From positions 1-16,378 of the forward strand of contig CAJUFK010000077.1 in assembly GCA_910585535.1 (NCBI GenBank): 16,378 nucleotides of DNA, read 5' to 3'. Positions 6,170 through 13,577 of the stretch are shown here, one piece after another. The stretch comes from an uncultured Angelakisella sp. Lineage in GTDB: Bacteria; Bacillota; Clostridia; Oscillospirales; Ruminococcaceae. A program made the position numbers and the translations under genes. Below the pieces are notes generated by a model that saw only the letters and a program-made list of their open reading frames with translations, was not told the origin of the DNA and made no database searches. Each line of letters opens with the position of its first letter. The first letter of the stretch is position 1.

Positions 6170-6385
6170 ATGGGTATTACGGTAGCCGAAAAAATCCGGC
6201 TAATTATGAAACGCCAAAACAAAACGATGGGAGATCTGGCTGCAGCATCTGGTCAAACCCGGCAAAACCTATCCAATAAAATGACACGGGGAAATTTTAC
6301 AGAAAAAGATATTCTGGCATTGGCGGAAGCTCTGGGGTGTCAAGTTAATATCTGCTTTACACTTCCAGACGGAACAGAAATTTGA
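6170..6385 (+). CDS. Small XRE-family helix-turn-helix transcriptional regulator
   Basis: A 71-residue protein that is almost entirely one DNA-binding domain. The helix-turn-helix is at about residues 16-42 (MGDLAAASGQTRQNLSNKM as the turn and recognition helix), and ALAEALGCQV forms the following helix. There is no ligand-binding or protease-linked domain, so it is a Cro-like minimal regulator. It starts at 6170 behind an ideal ribosome site and promoter. It sits head-to-head with the minus-strand accessory operon, so autoregulation and control of that operon are likely; the repeats at 6052-6103 are the candidate sites. Confidence 0.9.
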   Translation: MGITVAEKIRLIMKRQNKTMGDLAAASGQTRQNLSNKMTRGNFTEKDILALAEALGCQVNICFTLPDGTEI

Positions 6386-6399
6386 AGGAGGAAAAGACA

Positions 6400-6549
6400 A
6401 TTGCGTTTACGGATTCAGAACTGAACAGCGATAACGACCTGTCCTATATGTGGGAGAGAACTGAAGGAAAACGCTATCCTACAAAAGAAAACCCCGGATG
6501 CTTTATGAGCATCCGGGGAGGGGAGAGCAGAGGCATATTCCATTTTTAG
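6400..6549 (+). pseudogene. Possible decayed small gene with strong ribosome site but no ATG
   Basis: AAGGAGG (6385-6391) stands immediately after the XRE stop at correct spacing for a start at 6400, but the codon there is ATT. The frame stays open for 49 codons (AFTDSELNSDNDLSYMWERT, and onwards) to TAG at 6547-6549. It may be a gene whose ATG mutated, a remnant of a truncated downstream gene, or chance. ATT initiation is rare in bacteria. Confidence 0.25.
6492..6518 (-). terminator. Exact 10-bp hairpin, terminator-like on the minus strand
   Basis: CCCCGGATGC (6492-6501) and GCATCCGGGG (6509-6518) pair exactly around a 7-base loop. On the minus strand the sequence continues TTTTCTTTT, as in a terminator; on the plus strand no T run follows. 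Confidence 0.6.
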
Positions 6550-6580
6550 CAGGGGGGCCATGCCGGGCCTCCCTGCTTTT
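6549..6580 (+). terminator. Terminator downstream of the XRE gene
   Basis: GCAGGGGGGCC (6549-6559) pairs with GGCCTCCCTGC (6566-6576), with one G-T pair, around a 6-base loop, followed by TTTT. It would end the plus-strand XRE transcript. Confidence 0.7.
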
Positions 6581-6716
6581 CTGTGCAAATACAGCCCCCG
6601 CATCCATCCAAGCCCGCCAAAGCCCGATGGACAGCAAAAATCCTAATCAAGCCGCTCTCCTTATGGCCGGAGTATAGCATGGGCTGCCTGCGGATTTTGT
6701 TAGAAAATGGCTGCCG

Positions 6717-6781
6717 AAATGAACCTCAAAATGAACCCCAAAAGCCGGTTTTAAGGGGTATGCACCTCAAATGAACCTCAA
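6717..6781 (+). repeat. Three copies of AAATGAACCYCAA near the element edge
   Basis: AAATGAACCTCAA at 6717-6729, AAATGAACCCCAA at 6729-6741 (sharing one base) and AAATGAACCTCAA at 6769-6781, plus a partial copy CACCTCAA at 6763-6770. Short tandem motifs of this kind beside an integration site resemble arm-type integrase sites, but no integrase is in the window. Confidence 0.5.
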
Positions 6782-6826
6782 CTTTTCTTGTTTTATTTGG
6801 CTTTGCTTTGTCAAAGTTTATCACAC

Positions 6827-6864
6827 GAAAAACCCCTGAAGCCGCTTTGCTCCAGGGGTTTTAA
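6827..6864 (-). terminator. Terminator of the rplM-rpsI operon
   Basis: On the minus strand AAAACCCCTG pairs with CAGGGGTTTTT around an inner GC-containing loop, ending in TTTTTCG. It lies about 20 bases after the rpsI stop. Confidence 0.85.
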
Positions 6865-6881
6865 GGAATCTTGCGGATAAA

Positions 6882-7280
6882 TCAGCGCTTGCTGAACTGC
6901 GGAGCCCGGCGGGCGGCCTTGAGGCCGTACTTCTTCCGCTCCTTCATTCTGGGGTCGCGGGTGAGGAACCCGGCCTTCTTGAGGATGGGGCGCATCTCGT
7001 CGCTGTGCTGGAGGAGAGCCCGGGAAATGCCGTGGCGGATGGCGCCGGCCTGGCCGGAAACGCCGCCGCCGGCGACGGTGCAGACGATGTCGAACCGGCC
7101 CAGGGTGTCGGTGAGATTCAGGGGCTGGCGGACCAGAAGCTTCAGGGTCTCCAGGCCGAAGTAATCATCGATGTCCCGGTTGTTAATGGTGATCTTGCCG
7201 GTGCCGGAGTAAAGACGGACACGGGCGACGCTGCTCTTTCTGCGGCCGGTGCCGTAGTAGTAGGGCTTGGACTCGTACAT
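6882..7280 (-). CDS. rpsI: 30S ribosomal protein S9 (uS9)
   Basis: A 132-residue product, normal length for bacterial S9. The start YESKPYYYGTGRRKSSVARV, the middle GGGVSGQAGAIRHGISRALL and the C-terminal tail (KKYGLKAARRAPQFSKR) are diagnostic. The basic tail reaches the P-site tRNA in the 30S subunit. The start at 7280 follows GGAGG; a longer frame from 7301 would run into the rplM gene end. It follows rplM by 21 bases, the conserved L13-S9 operon. The 3' end of this gene faces the mobile-element boundary and is intact. Confidence 0.98.
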   Translation of the reverse strand: MYESKPYYYGTGRRKSSVARVRLYSGTGKITINNRDIDDYFGLETLKLLVRQPLNLTDTLGRFDIVCTVAGGGVSGQAGAIRHGISRALLQHSDEMRPILKKAGFLTRDPRMKERKKYGLKAARRAPQFSKR

Positions 7281-7301
7281 AATTTCTGTTCCTCCTTCCA
7301 A

Positions 7302-7730
7302 TTACAGCTTCCAGGCTTCGGGCTTCTGGGCGGCGTGGCCATGCTCGGCCCCCGCGTAGACACGGCACCGGGTCAGAGCCTTGCGGCCGATGGTGGTGTC
7401 GGGGATCATGCCCTTGACTGCCAGGAGCATCGCCTTCTCGGGGTTTTCGGCCATAAGGGTCTTGTACTGGACCTCTTTCAGGCCGCCGATCCAGCCGGAA
7501 TGACGGCGGTAATACTTCTGCTCCAGCTTTTTGCCGGTGAGGACCGCGTCCTTGGCGTTGATGATGATGACGTGATCGCCGCAGTCCACATGGGGGGTGT
7601 AGGTGGGCTTGTATTTCCCTCTCAGGATCACGGCAGCCTGGGCGGCAGTGCGGCCCAGAGGCTTGCCGGCAGCGTCCAGGATGAACCACTTCCGGGTGAC
7701 GGTCTGGGGATTTGCCATGGTGGTGGACAT
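7302..7730 (-). CDS. rplM: 50S ribosomal protein L13 (uL13)
   Basis: 142 residues, usual length. The family signatures are RKWFILDAAGKPLGRTAAQA near the N-terminus, then GDHVIIINAKD, KYYRRHSGWIGGLKE and AVKGMIPDTTIGRKAL. It binds 23S rRNA early in 50S assembly. AGGAGG lies about 10 bases before the ATG at 7730. Residues 1-5 (MSTTM) include a second possible start at ATG 7718 (MANPQT). It is first in the operon, behind the consensus promoter at 7811-7839. Confidence 0.98.
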   Translation of the reverse strand: MSTTMANPQTVTRKWFILDAAGKPLGRTAAQAAVILRGKYKPTYTPHVDCGDHVIIINAKDAVLTGKKLEQKYYRRHSGWIGGLKEVQYKTLMAENPEKAMLLAVKGMIPDTTIGRKALTRCRVYAGAEHGHAAQKPEAWKL

Positions 7731-7772
7731 AGTTTCGTTTCCTCCTGTTCAATGATTCTCTTTCCCTGTATC

Positions 7773-7787
7773 CGGCCTTTTGGGCCG
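7773..7787 (-). promoter_or_regulatory. Hairpin in the rplM leader, possible L13 autoregulatory site
   Basis: CGGCC (7773-7777) and GGCCG (7783-7787) form a small stem in the transcribed leader upstream of rplM. Firmicutes rplM leaders include known L13-binding RNAs. This match is by position only; the stem is too short to assign the motif. Confidence 0.35.
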
Positions 7788-7810
7788 TTTGGCGGGAAGT
7801 CACGAGTCTT

Positions 7811-7839
7811 ATTATAGCGAAGGCCGTCCCCGGTGTCAA
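7811..7839 (-). promoter_or_regulatory. Consensus promoter of the rplM-rpsI operon
   Basis: On the minus strand TTGACA (7839-7834), a 17-base spacer and TATAAT (7816-7811) match the sigma-A consensus exactly, as expected for a highly expressed ribosomal operon. Transcription should start near 7804, leaving a leader of about 70 bases. Confidence 0.93.
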
Positions 7840-7969
7840 CACCTTTTTTCGGAAATTTCGATTTGTTCCCGAAGATCTTTTGTTTTCGCTTATTTTCTTT
7901 CAAATGCTCCCGATCTCTTTTGTGCGATTTTTGTTTTCCCGGCGCCGGACCGGCTTCTCCCGCTTTCCG

Positions 7970-8944
7970 TCAGCGCTCTTCCGGGTAGACCAGCCCCCAC
8001 TGCCGGCGCAGGCCGGTCATCACCGCCATCACGTCCCGGGTGTAGTCCAGGTGCATCTCGTTTCCCTCCCCGGCCACGGCCCGCTCCATGTCCCGGATCT
8101 CGTACCCAAGGGCGCCGGCGGTGCTGCCTTCCCGGATCATCTCCCGCCGTCCGTCCTCCGTCCAGGTAAGAACCGCCTCCTGGGCCCGGGGGTACTCGTA
8201 CACCTCCAGGAAGCCCTTGTCAAAGGCGGCCATCCCCCGCTTGGGCTGCTTGGCGTGAAGGGTGAGGGCCACCGTGGCCATCTCCCCCGCCCCGTTCATC
8301 AAAAGGATCCCCGCCTGCTCGTCCACCCCGGAGGGGGCCGGCGTCATCTGGGAGAGGACCTGGCTGGGGGCCTCCTTCATAAACCACCGGACAAAGGAAA
8401 GGGCGTAAACCCCAATGTCCAAAAGGGCGCCCCCTGCCAGATTGGGATTAAAGAACCGGTTGTTCATGTCGTACTCCTTGTAGCTGCCGAAGTTCAGCTG
8501 GAGCATCCGCAGGGGGCCCAGCGCCCCGCTCTCCACCAGTTCCCGAAGCCTTTTGTACAGGGGCATATGGTAGAGGGTCATGGCCTCGGCGAGGACCAGT
8601 CCCCTCTCCTCCGCCAGGGCGATGGCGGTTCCCAGCTCCCGGGAATTGAGGGTGATGGACTTTTCACAGAGGACGTGCTTGCCGCTTTTCAGCGCCTGTT
8701 CCAACAGGGGGGCGTGGGTGTTGTGGGGGGTGGAAAGGTAGACGATGTCCACCGCCGGGTCGTCAAACACCTGGCCGATGGTCTGGTAGACCTTTTCCAC
8801 CCCGTACTTTTCTGCAAAGGCCGCCGCCTTACTGTAGGTGCGGTTGGCAATGCCGTAGAGGGTCCGCCCCTCCGCCGCCATGGCCTGGGCCAGCTCGTTG
8901 GCGATGACCCCGCATCCGATGGAGACCCAACGGTTGTTTTTCAT
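7970..8944 (-). CDS. Gfo/Idh/MocA-family NAD(P)-dependent oxidoreductase
   Basis: The 324-residue protein has an N-terminal Rossmann fold with dinucleotide motif IGCGVIANELA (9-19). STPHNTHAPL follows at 71-80, then the family signature HVLCEKSITL (90-99), where CEKS replaces the usual CEKP. The C-terminal Gfo/Idh fold carries GGALLDIGVYAL (171-182) with likely catalytic D176 and Y180. Members oxidise or reduce sugars, inositols or dihydrodiols using NAD(P); the substrate cannot be read from sequence. Absence of an export signal suggests a cytoplasmic enzyme. GAGGAGGAGG precedes the ATG at 8944. It lies 21 bases after the phosphodiesterase gene and probably shares its transcript. Confidence 0.93.
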   Translation of the reverse strand: MKNNRWVSIGCGVIANELAQAMAAEGRTLYGIANRTYSKAAAFAEKYGVEKVYQTIGQVFDDPAVDIVYLSTPHNTHAPLLEQALKSGKHVLCEKSITLNSRELGTAIALAEERGLVLAEAMTLYHMPLYKRLRELVESGALGPLRMLQLNFGSYKEYDMNNRFFNPNLAGGALLDIGVYALSFVRWFMKEAPSQVLSQMTPAPSGVDEQAGILLMNGAGEMATVALTLHAKQPKRGMAAFDKGFLEVYEYPRAQEAVLTWTEDGRREMIREGSTAGALGYEIRDMERAVAGEGNEMHLDYTRDVMAVMTGLRRQWGLVYPEER

Positions 8945-8965
8945 TCTTCCTCCTCCTCTGATTCT

Positions 8966-9445
8966 CTAAAACTTCTTAAACACCGGCACAACCCCCGTCG
9001 GGGTGAGATCCAGAGCCAGGTACCCCGCCGGGGTGTGGCTGCTGTCCAGGACGCTCCCCGGGTTCAGGAGCCACAGGCCCTCCCGGTACTCCTGGAGGGC
9101 GGTGTGGGTGTGTCCGTACAAAACGATGTCCGCCTCCTTCTCCCGGCCAGCGGCCTCAATCTCCTCCAGGCCGTGCTTCACCCGGTAAAGGTCCCCGTGG
9201 GTGTAAAAGATCCGCTTTCCCCCCAGCTCCACCAGGCCGGTTTTGGGCAGGGCCAGCTCCCTGCTGGGGTCGCAGTTCCCCAGCACCCCCATCCGGGTCG
9301 TGCTGGGAAAGAGCCAGCCGGCCTTGACAAAATCGGCGGCTCCGTCCCCCAGATGGAGGTACAGTTCCGCCCCAGGCTCCTCCTCAAAGATCTGCCGCAC
9401 CCGGGAAACGCTCCCGTGGCTGTCCGACATGACGATGATCCGCAT
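8966..9445 (-). CDS. MJ0936/YfcE-family metallophosphoesterase
   Basis: A 159-residue calcineurin-like phosphodiesterase. Metal-binding motifs in order are DSH (8-10), HLGD (31-34), GNCD (56-59), YTHGD (81-85) and GHTH (111-114), and LLNPGSV (126-132) is typical of the small YfcE/MJ0936 type. The family hydrolyses phosphodiesters with two divalent metals; the natural substrate is unknown. The ATG at 9445 follows AAGGAG with 8-base spacing. The open frame extends to 9835, but the extra residues overlap the divergent genes and look like a shadow. It is first gene of a pair with the oxidoreductase. Confidence 0.95.
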   Translation of the reverse strand: MRIIVMSDSHGSVSRVRQIFEEEPGAELYLHLGDGAADFVKAGWLFPSTTRMGVLGNCDPSRELALPKTGLVELGGKRIFYTHGDLYRVKHGLEEIEAAGREKEADIVLYGHTHTALQEYREGLWLLNPGSVLDSSHTPAGYLALDLTPTGVVPVFKKF

Positions 9446-9553
9446 TGCGGTATACTCCTTTCCGTTCCGGTCTTTGAGCCCCGCTTTGGGGCCCGGAATA
9501 TCCTCCTCTACTTTAGCATATGGATGGAAAAAAGGGAAGGGGGTGAGGGCAAA

Positions 9554-9805
9554 ATGAGCGAGGGACAGGGACTGACCCCGGAGCAGCTGGGCATCCTTTT
9601 GAAGGTGGCCTCCTCCAAGATGGGAAAGGATCCCATCCAGCTGAAGAAGGAGCTGGCCGACGGCTCCTACGACCGGGTGCTGGGGTCCATTGGGGCCGAC
9701 CCGGAAAAGATCAGGGCTATGATGGAAAACCGGGGCGCCATGGAGGAACTGCTGGGTTCCCCCCAGGTGCAGGCCATCCTCAAGGAGCTGCTGGCAAACC
9801 GGTAG
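9554..9805 (+). CDS. Small helical protein of unknown function (83 aa)
   Basis: It starts MSEGQGLTPEQLGILLKVAS and is rich in short helices (KKELADGSYDRVLGSIG, AMEELLGSPQVQAILKELL). The start at 9554 follows AGGGGGTGAGG; an upstream ATG at 9524 lacks a good ribosome site. The very long open frame reaching back to 7880 is antisense to real genes. It lies 21 bases before the next gene, with which it probably works. Paired genes of this style occur in Oscillospiraceae; I know no function. Confidence 0.75.
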   Translation: MSEGQGLTPEQLGILLKVASSKMGKDPIQLKKELADGSYDRVLGSIGADPEKIRAMMENRGAMEELLGSPQVQAILKELLANR

Positions 9806-9826
9806 GAGAAAAAGGAGGCGGAAGGG

Positions 9827-10354
9827 ATGGAGCAAACAGCGGAGCCCGAGAGGGAGAGCAGCGGCCTGGACCTTTCCGCCCTGCTGGGAAGCCTGGGGGT
9901 TTCCGGGCAGAGCAAAGGCCCCGGCGGAGGGGAGAGCGGTCCGGACCTCTCTGCTCTGCTGGGGCTGCTGGGGGGAGGGAGCGGCGGCGGGGCCGGAGAG
10001 GGGGAAGCCTCCGGAGCCGCGGCTTCCGGCGGCGGAGTGGACTTCGCCTCCCTCCTGGGGATGCTGGGGGGCCTGCCCCGGGGCGGGGAGGAGCCGGAGC
10101 CTCCCCCCCGGCAGGAGAGCCTGGCAGGCGGGGGCCTGCCCTTCGACCCCGCCCTTCTCAGCACCCTCAGCCGGGCCATGGCGGCCCTGCGGGAGCCGGA
10201 CCGGAACATCCAGCTGTTGGAGGCGCTACGCCCCTTCCTGGAGGAGGAGCGGCGGAAAAAGGTGGATGAGGCGGTAAAGATTCTCCATCTTATGCGCCTT
10301 GCGCCGCTGCTCCAGGAAAGCGGCGTGCTGAACAAGCTGATGGGGCCGGGCTAA
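9827..10354 (+). CDS. Repeat-containing protein with LSALLG modules, unknown function (175 aa)
   Basis: The N-terminal two thirds is Gly/Ser/Pro/Glu-rich linker carrying three short hydrophobic modules: LDLSALLGSLG (14-24), PDLSALLGLLG (39-49) and VDFASLLGMLG (71-81), with a weaker fourth (FDPALLSTLSR, 106-116). The C-terminal part (about 124-172, RNIQLLEALRPFLEEERRKK and onwards) is a charged, then hydrophobic helical bundle. No signal peptide or transmembrane helix is obvious. GGAGGCGGAAGGG precedes the ATG at 9827, and the gene follows its 83-residue partner by 21 bases. The modules look like repeated interaction peptides; the role is unknown. A terminator closes the pair. Confidence 0.75.
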   Translation: MEQTAEPERESSGLDLSALLGSLGVSGQSKGPGGGESGPDLSALLGLLGGGSGGGAGEGEASGAAASGGGVDFASLLGMLGGLPRGGEEPEPPPRQESLAGGGLPFDPALLSTLSRAMAALREPDRNIQLLEALRPFLEEERRKKVDEAVKILHLMRLAPLLQESGVLNKLMGPG

Positions 10355-10384
10355 CGCCTTCGGGCGGACAGGGCTGCCTCTACG

Positions 10385-10414
10385 AAAAAACCACCCATTG
10401 GCGGGTGGTTTTTT
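10385..10414 (+). terminator. Bidirectional-looking terminator before the defence operon
   Basis: AAAAAACCACCC (10385-10396) and GGGTGGTTTTTT (10403-10414) are exact reverse complements with a 6-base loop, U-rich on both strands. It insulates the defence operon from the upstream genes. Confidence 0.92.
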
Positions 10415-10516
10415 CTGTGGGGGCGGCTTTGTCCTTCTTCTCTACGGCGGCGGTGAGGCCGCCTGCCGGCAGGGGCTTTCACGGAAAATGTTCTCCCCCG
10501 CCGTCCCCCTGTATAC

Positions 10517-10545
10517 TTGCTGATGGTGTCATAATTTGCTATAAT
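10517..10545 (+). promoter_or_regulatory. Promoter of the methylase-specificity-ATPase-HNH operon
   Basis: TTGCTG (10517-10522), a 17-base spacer and TATAAT (10540-10545). Transcription would begin near 10552, about 20 bases before the ATG at 10572, with GGGAGG between. No operator is evident, so the operon is probably expressed constitutively. Confidence 0.75.
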
Positions 10546-10571
10546 TTAGGAGTTGGAAGGGAGGCTGGACC

Positions 10572-12035
10572 ATGGAAGAACGGCGGGCGGATCTGCAAAG
10601 GGCAGAAGAAAAGGAAAGTACGGAGGTCAGAAGCGAAAAGGTCAGGGCGCTTTTCATAGACCTGTACAACTACTTCCGGATGGATTCCGGGGTGGATCCC
10701 ATCGTTTTGTTTGAACAGCTTTGCTGTTTGCTGATCCAGCTTTCGGATGACGGGCTTGAGTTTGATGGGGCCCCCGATCCTGTTTCTTCTTATCGGACCC
10801 TTATGGCCCGATGTAAAGAGTGGGATCGCTGGGGGATCTCGGATTCGGCCGCTTTTGCTGACCGGCCAAAGCTGGCCGGCCGGATGCTGGATACAGCCCG
10901 CACAGCCTGGGAGCTTATCAGAAACAGAAAACAGCTGGTCCCGCCGCTGTTCGACCTTTTGGAGACCATTTTGCGGGACAGGCCCAACGCGGCGCTGGGC
11001 ACCCCATTCCGCACCGCCAGAGAGATCGTAAAACTTACCGGCGGTGCAGGCAATGCAGACCCAATAACACTTTTTCCAGTTGCGCTCGATCCAGCCTGTG
11101 GGGGCGGGGCTTTTTTGATCGCCCTGTTGGAACGGGCAGAAAAGGAAGGGGTGTCCTTTTCCGGCGGTATCGGGGGTTTTGAACGGGACAAGCATTTAAG
11201 AAACTGTGTCCGGTTGCTGGCCCTTCTTTATGACGGACCCCGGAGCAAGGTCACGGTGTCGGACGGGGGCTCCCCTGTGGAGATCAGCAGAGACACTTAC
11301 CATCTTATTTTGGCCAATCCCCCCTTCCGCAGCCAGCCCCTTCGGGACCGGGAGGTAATCGACGATAACGGCAGCCTGCCAATCCCCACCAAGGACGTCC
11401 ACCGCGCCTTTCTCCAGCGCATCCTGTTGGGCCTGGGGGCCGGCGGCGAAAGCGCCATCATCGTCCCGGACAGCTTTCTCTCTCATACCGCCTCAGACGC
11501 CATCCGAGTCCGGGAGTGGATTCTGGCTAAATTTCATTGCAGGGGCATTGTCAAGCTGCCTGCGTATACCTTTTATCCCCAGTCTATAGTGAAGGCCTCG
11601 GTCCTTTTTCTCCGGAAACCCCGGAACGAGCAGGAACGAATTTCGAGGGAAGGAATCTTCTTCTTCTCGGTGACAGCGGACGGCAGAAGCAATGACTCCC
11701 GGAGACTGCCTGTGGCAGAAAACGACTTTGACGAACTGGGGCAGGTTTGGAACAGCCAGGAAGCCCTATGGCAGGAGTGGCGCGGCGGCCCCCGGTCGAA
11801 GAATGTCTACGGCATGGATGTGCCAGCGGATTGGAAGCAGCCCCATTTCTGGTTTGGCAGTCTGGAGGATATTGCCCGCAACGATTTCGTCCTGCTGCCG
11901 GATCGGTATCAGCCTGTCAAGCTGGCAGGCGAGCCGACGGAGAAACCACAGGAGATCCTGGTTAAGATGCAGAAGCTGGGGGAGGAGATGCTGGCGCTGA
12001 CACGGCAGCTGGCGGAGGCGGAATATGGCAGATAA
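10572..12035 (+). CDS. Type I-like N6-adenine DNA methyltransferase (HsdM-like)
   Basis: A 487-residue protein with an N-terminal helical domain (about 1-140). GTPFRTAREIV (143-153) resembles the HsdM TPR motif. SAM-binding motif I is DPACGGGAF (173-181) and catalytic motif IV is NPPF (249-252); DVHRAFLQRI and SAIIVPDSFL follow as in the N6_Mtase family. It would transfer a methyl group from SAM to N6 of adenine in a sequence chosen by the specificity subunit encoded next. The C-terminal tail (about 440-487) is helical, as in HsdM tails that contact HsdS. The end overlaps the specificity gene by 11 bases. It is the first gene of the operon. The methylase assignment is firm; the target sequence is unknown. 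Confidence 0.92.
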   Translation: MEERRADLQRAEEKESTEVRSEKVRALFIDLYNYFRMDSGVDPIVLFEQLCCLLIQLSDDGLEFDGAPDPVSSYRTLMARCKEWDRWGISDSAAFADRPKLAGRMLDTARTAWELIRNRKQLVPPLFDLLETILRDRPNAALGTPFRTAREIVKLTGGAGNADPITLFPVALDPACGGGAFLIALLERAEKEGVSFSGGIGGFERDKHLRNCVRLLALLYDGPRSKVTVSDGGSPVEISRDTYHLILANPPFRSQPLRDREVIDDNGSLPIPTKDVHRAFLQRILLGLGAGGESAIIVPDSFLSHTASDAIRVREWILAKFHCRGIVKLPAYTFYPQSIVKASVLFLRKPRNEQERISREGIFFFSVTADGRSNDSRRLPVAENDFDELGQVWNSQEALWQEWRGGPRSKNVYGMDVPADWKQPHFWFGSLEDIARNDFVLLPDRYQPVKLAGEPTEKPQEILVKMQKLGEEMLALTRQLAEAEYGR

Positions 12036-13577
12036 TCGCTGGACCCAGGCGTCCCTAACCGATGTGGTGGAGACTTGGATCGTGGGAAGCACGCCTTCCC
12101 GGGCCGACCCAAGCCGCTTTGCCTTGGAAGGGGGCGCCCCTTGGGCCAAGGTCGAGGACGTAACCGGGGGCGTCCTGTACGAAACTGCGGAACGGCTCAG
12201 CAAAAGGGGCGAATCGGGAATGCAGAGGATCCCCGAAGGTGCGGTTCTGGTCACCACAGCCGGGACCATTGGCCGAACCGCCATTGCCGGCCGGGAAATG
12301 TTCTGCAACCAGGCCGTTCAGGCCCTGTCCTTCCGGCGGGATGTGATCCTGCCGCAGTTCGGCTACTACTTTTTGCGATGCCAGCGCCCGCTTCTGCAGC
12401 ACCTTGCTAACAGCACCACCATTCGGCGGATCTCCAAGGGAGAATTGCAGCGGGTCCAGCTTCGTTACCCCTCCCTTTCGGTCCAGGAAAGGATGATCGA
12501 ACAGGTGCGCGGACCCGAGCTGCTGGCGGAAAAGGCCGGACAGTTTCAGCAGCTTCTGGAAAAGTTCTTGCTGGCCGTAACAGCCCAGGCGGCAAGATAC
12601 ACCAAAAACTACCTGCCGATTGGGGATCTTCTGGAGGAGGATCCCCTGACCGGGCTTCGGACAAAGGCTTCCCCCACCGGAAACGGCATCCCCCTGGTCA
12701 ACAAGCTGAGGGGAGGAGGCCGGCTGGCCCGGCTGGAGAGCTATCCCCGGGTGCAGGTCCAGACCCGGCAGATCAGCCGCTACAGCCTGCGCCCCATGGA
12801 CCTCCTGCTCCGGGGGTCCACCCTTGGAGCAGATCCCCGGGGCATCCTGGTGGGGGATCTTCCCGAGGAAGCGCTGGTTGGAGGAGATCTCGTCCGGCTT
12901 CGGCTGCGCCCCTCCGTCTCCCCGGCCTGGCTGCTGGCCTGGCTTCGGGGCCCGGGGGAGACCGTCTGTACGAAAACGGCAGGCTGCAAAAGCCGCTGCT
13001 GCGAAAGTACCGGGTCCCCATCCCGGAGGGACAGGCGGAGCTTGGACAGAAGCTTTTGCTGTACTGGACCCTGGAGGAAAAGGCGGCTCAATTTACCCAA
13101 TGGGCTCAAACCCTGTTTGACATTGTTCTGCGCCGGGTCTTTTCCAAAAGCTCGGTGGAAATCGCCTTTGGGGAACAGCCCGAGGATCGCTTAGACCGGT
13201 ATCTGGCCCAGCTTTCCCAGCCGATGTCCCAGTTTTTACAGGAGATGTCCCAATTTCAGCAGGAGCTGTACCATTCCCTTCTCCTGACCGAAAAGAACAC
13301 ACCGATTCATGTGCTGTTCCGGCAGATGGAAAAAGGCCCCCACCCATCCGCCGGGATTCAGGACGCCCGGTCCGCCGCTACCCTTTTGACGCAGTTCGGC
13401 CTTTTGGAGCAGGGGAAGTTTCAAGAGATTCCTTTCTCCCCGGAGCCGGAGGAGGAGCAGACCTATCTCACCGACCACAACGGCCGGCCCATCTGGGTGG
13501 AGACCTATCAGCCCACAAGAGATATTTTCGAGGAGAACGCTTATGCAGCTGGAGCGGATCAGGATACAGAATTATAA
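12025..13577 (+). CDS. HsdS-like specificity subunit, interrupted by a 1-base frameshift
   Basis: Read in one piece it would be about 517 residues. The first target-recognition domain (about 1-170) includes GGAPWAKVEDVTGGVLYETA, VTTAGTIGRTAIAG and RRISKGELQRVQL, classic HsdS. A spacer helix and a second domain from about 195 follow (YLPIGDLLEEDPLTGLRTKA). At 12954-12958 the frame breaks: the original frame runs on as Arg/Ser-rich junk to a stop at 13194. The next frame reads LYENGRLQKPLLRKYRVPIP onward, restoring the end of the second domain. The rest (about 350-517) is a helical, Gln/Glu-rich extension unusual for HsdS, ending over the ATPase start. One extra G would repair the frame. The truncated form would be 389 residues. 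Confidence 0.85.
12949..12960 (+). other. Frameshift point: G5 tract and C CCG GGG heptamer in the hsdS-like gene
   Basis: The frame used upstream reads GGC CCG GGG GAG; the downstream protein needs the -1 frame from here. The G run is 12954-12958. A sixth G would give a continuous HsdS. The heptamer at 12951-12957 also fits X XXY YYZ, which permits -1 slippage in the correct direction. Confidence 0.75.

Larger units (their letters stand above)
6386..6881. other. Gene-poor junction, probable edge of the integrated element
   Basis: About 500 bases without a credible intact gene. It holds the ATT-led frame (6400-6549), an exact hairpin at 6492-6518, a plus-strand terminator at 6549-6580, three copies of a 13-base motif (6717-6781) and the rpsI terminator. 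Accessory genes end on its left and ribosomal protein genes begin on its right, so an attachment site is plausible here. I could not identify a core direct repeat because the other end of the element lies outside the window. Confidence 0.4.

Noticed and set aside
7880..9805. 641-codon open frame on the plus strand
   Set aside because: It runs antisense through the oxidoreductase and phosphodiesterase genes; its sequence is low-complexity His/Gly/Val-rich. Only the last 83 codons (9554-9805) have a ribosome site.
10462..10473. CCTGCCGGCAGG palindrome upstream of the defence promoter
   Set aside because: Only 12 bases in a GC-rich stretch and 44 bases before the -35; not distinctive enough to call an operator.
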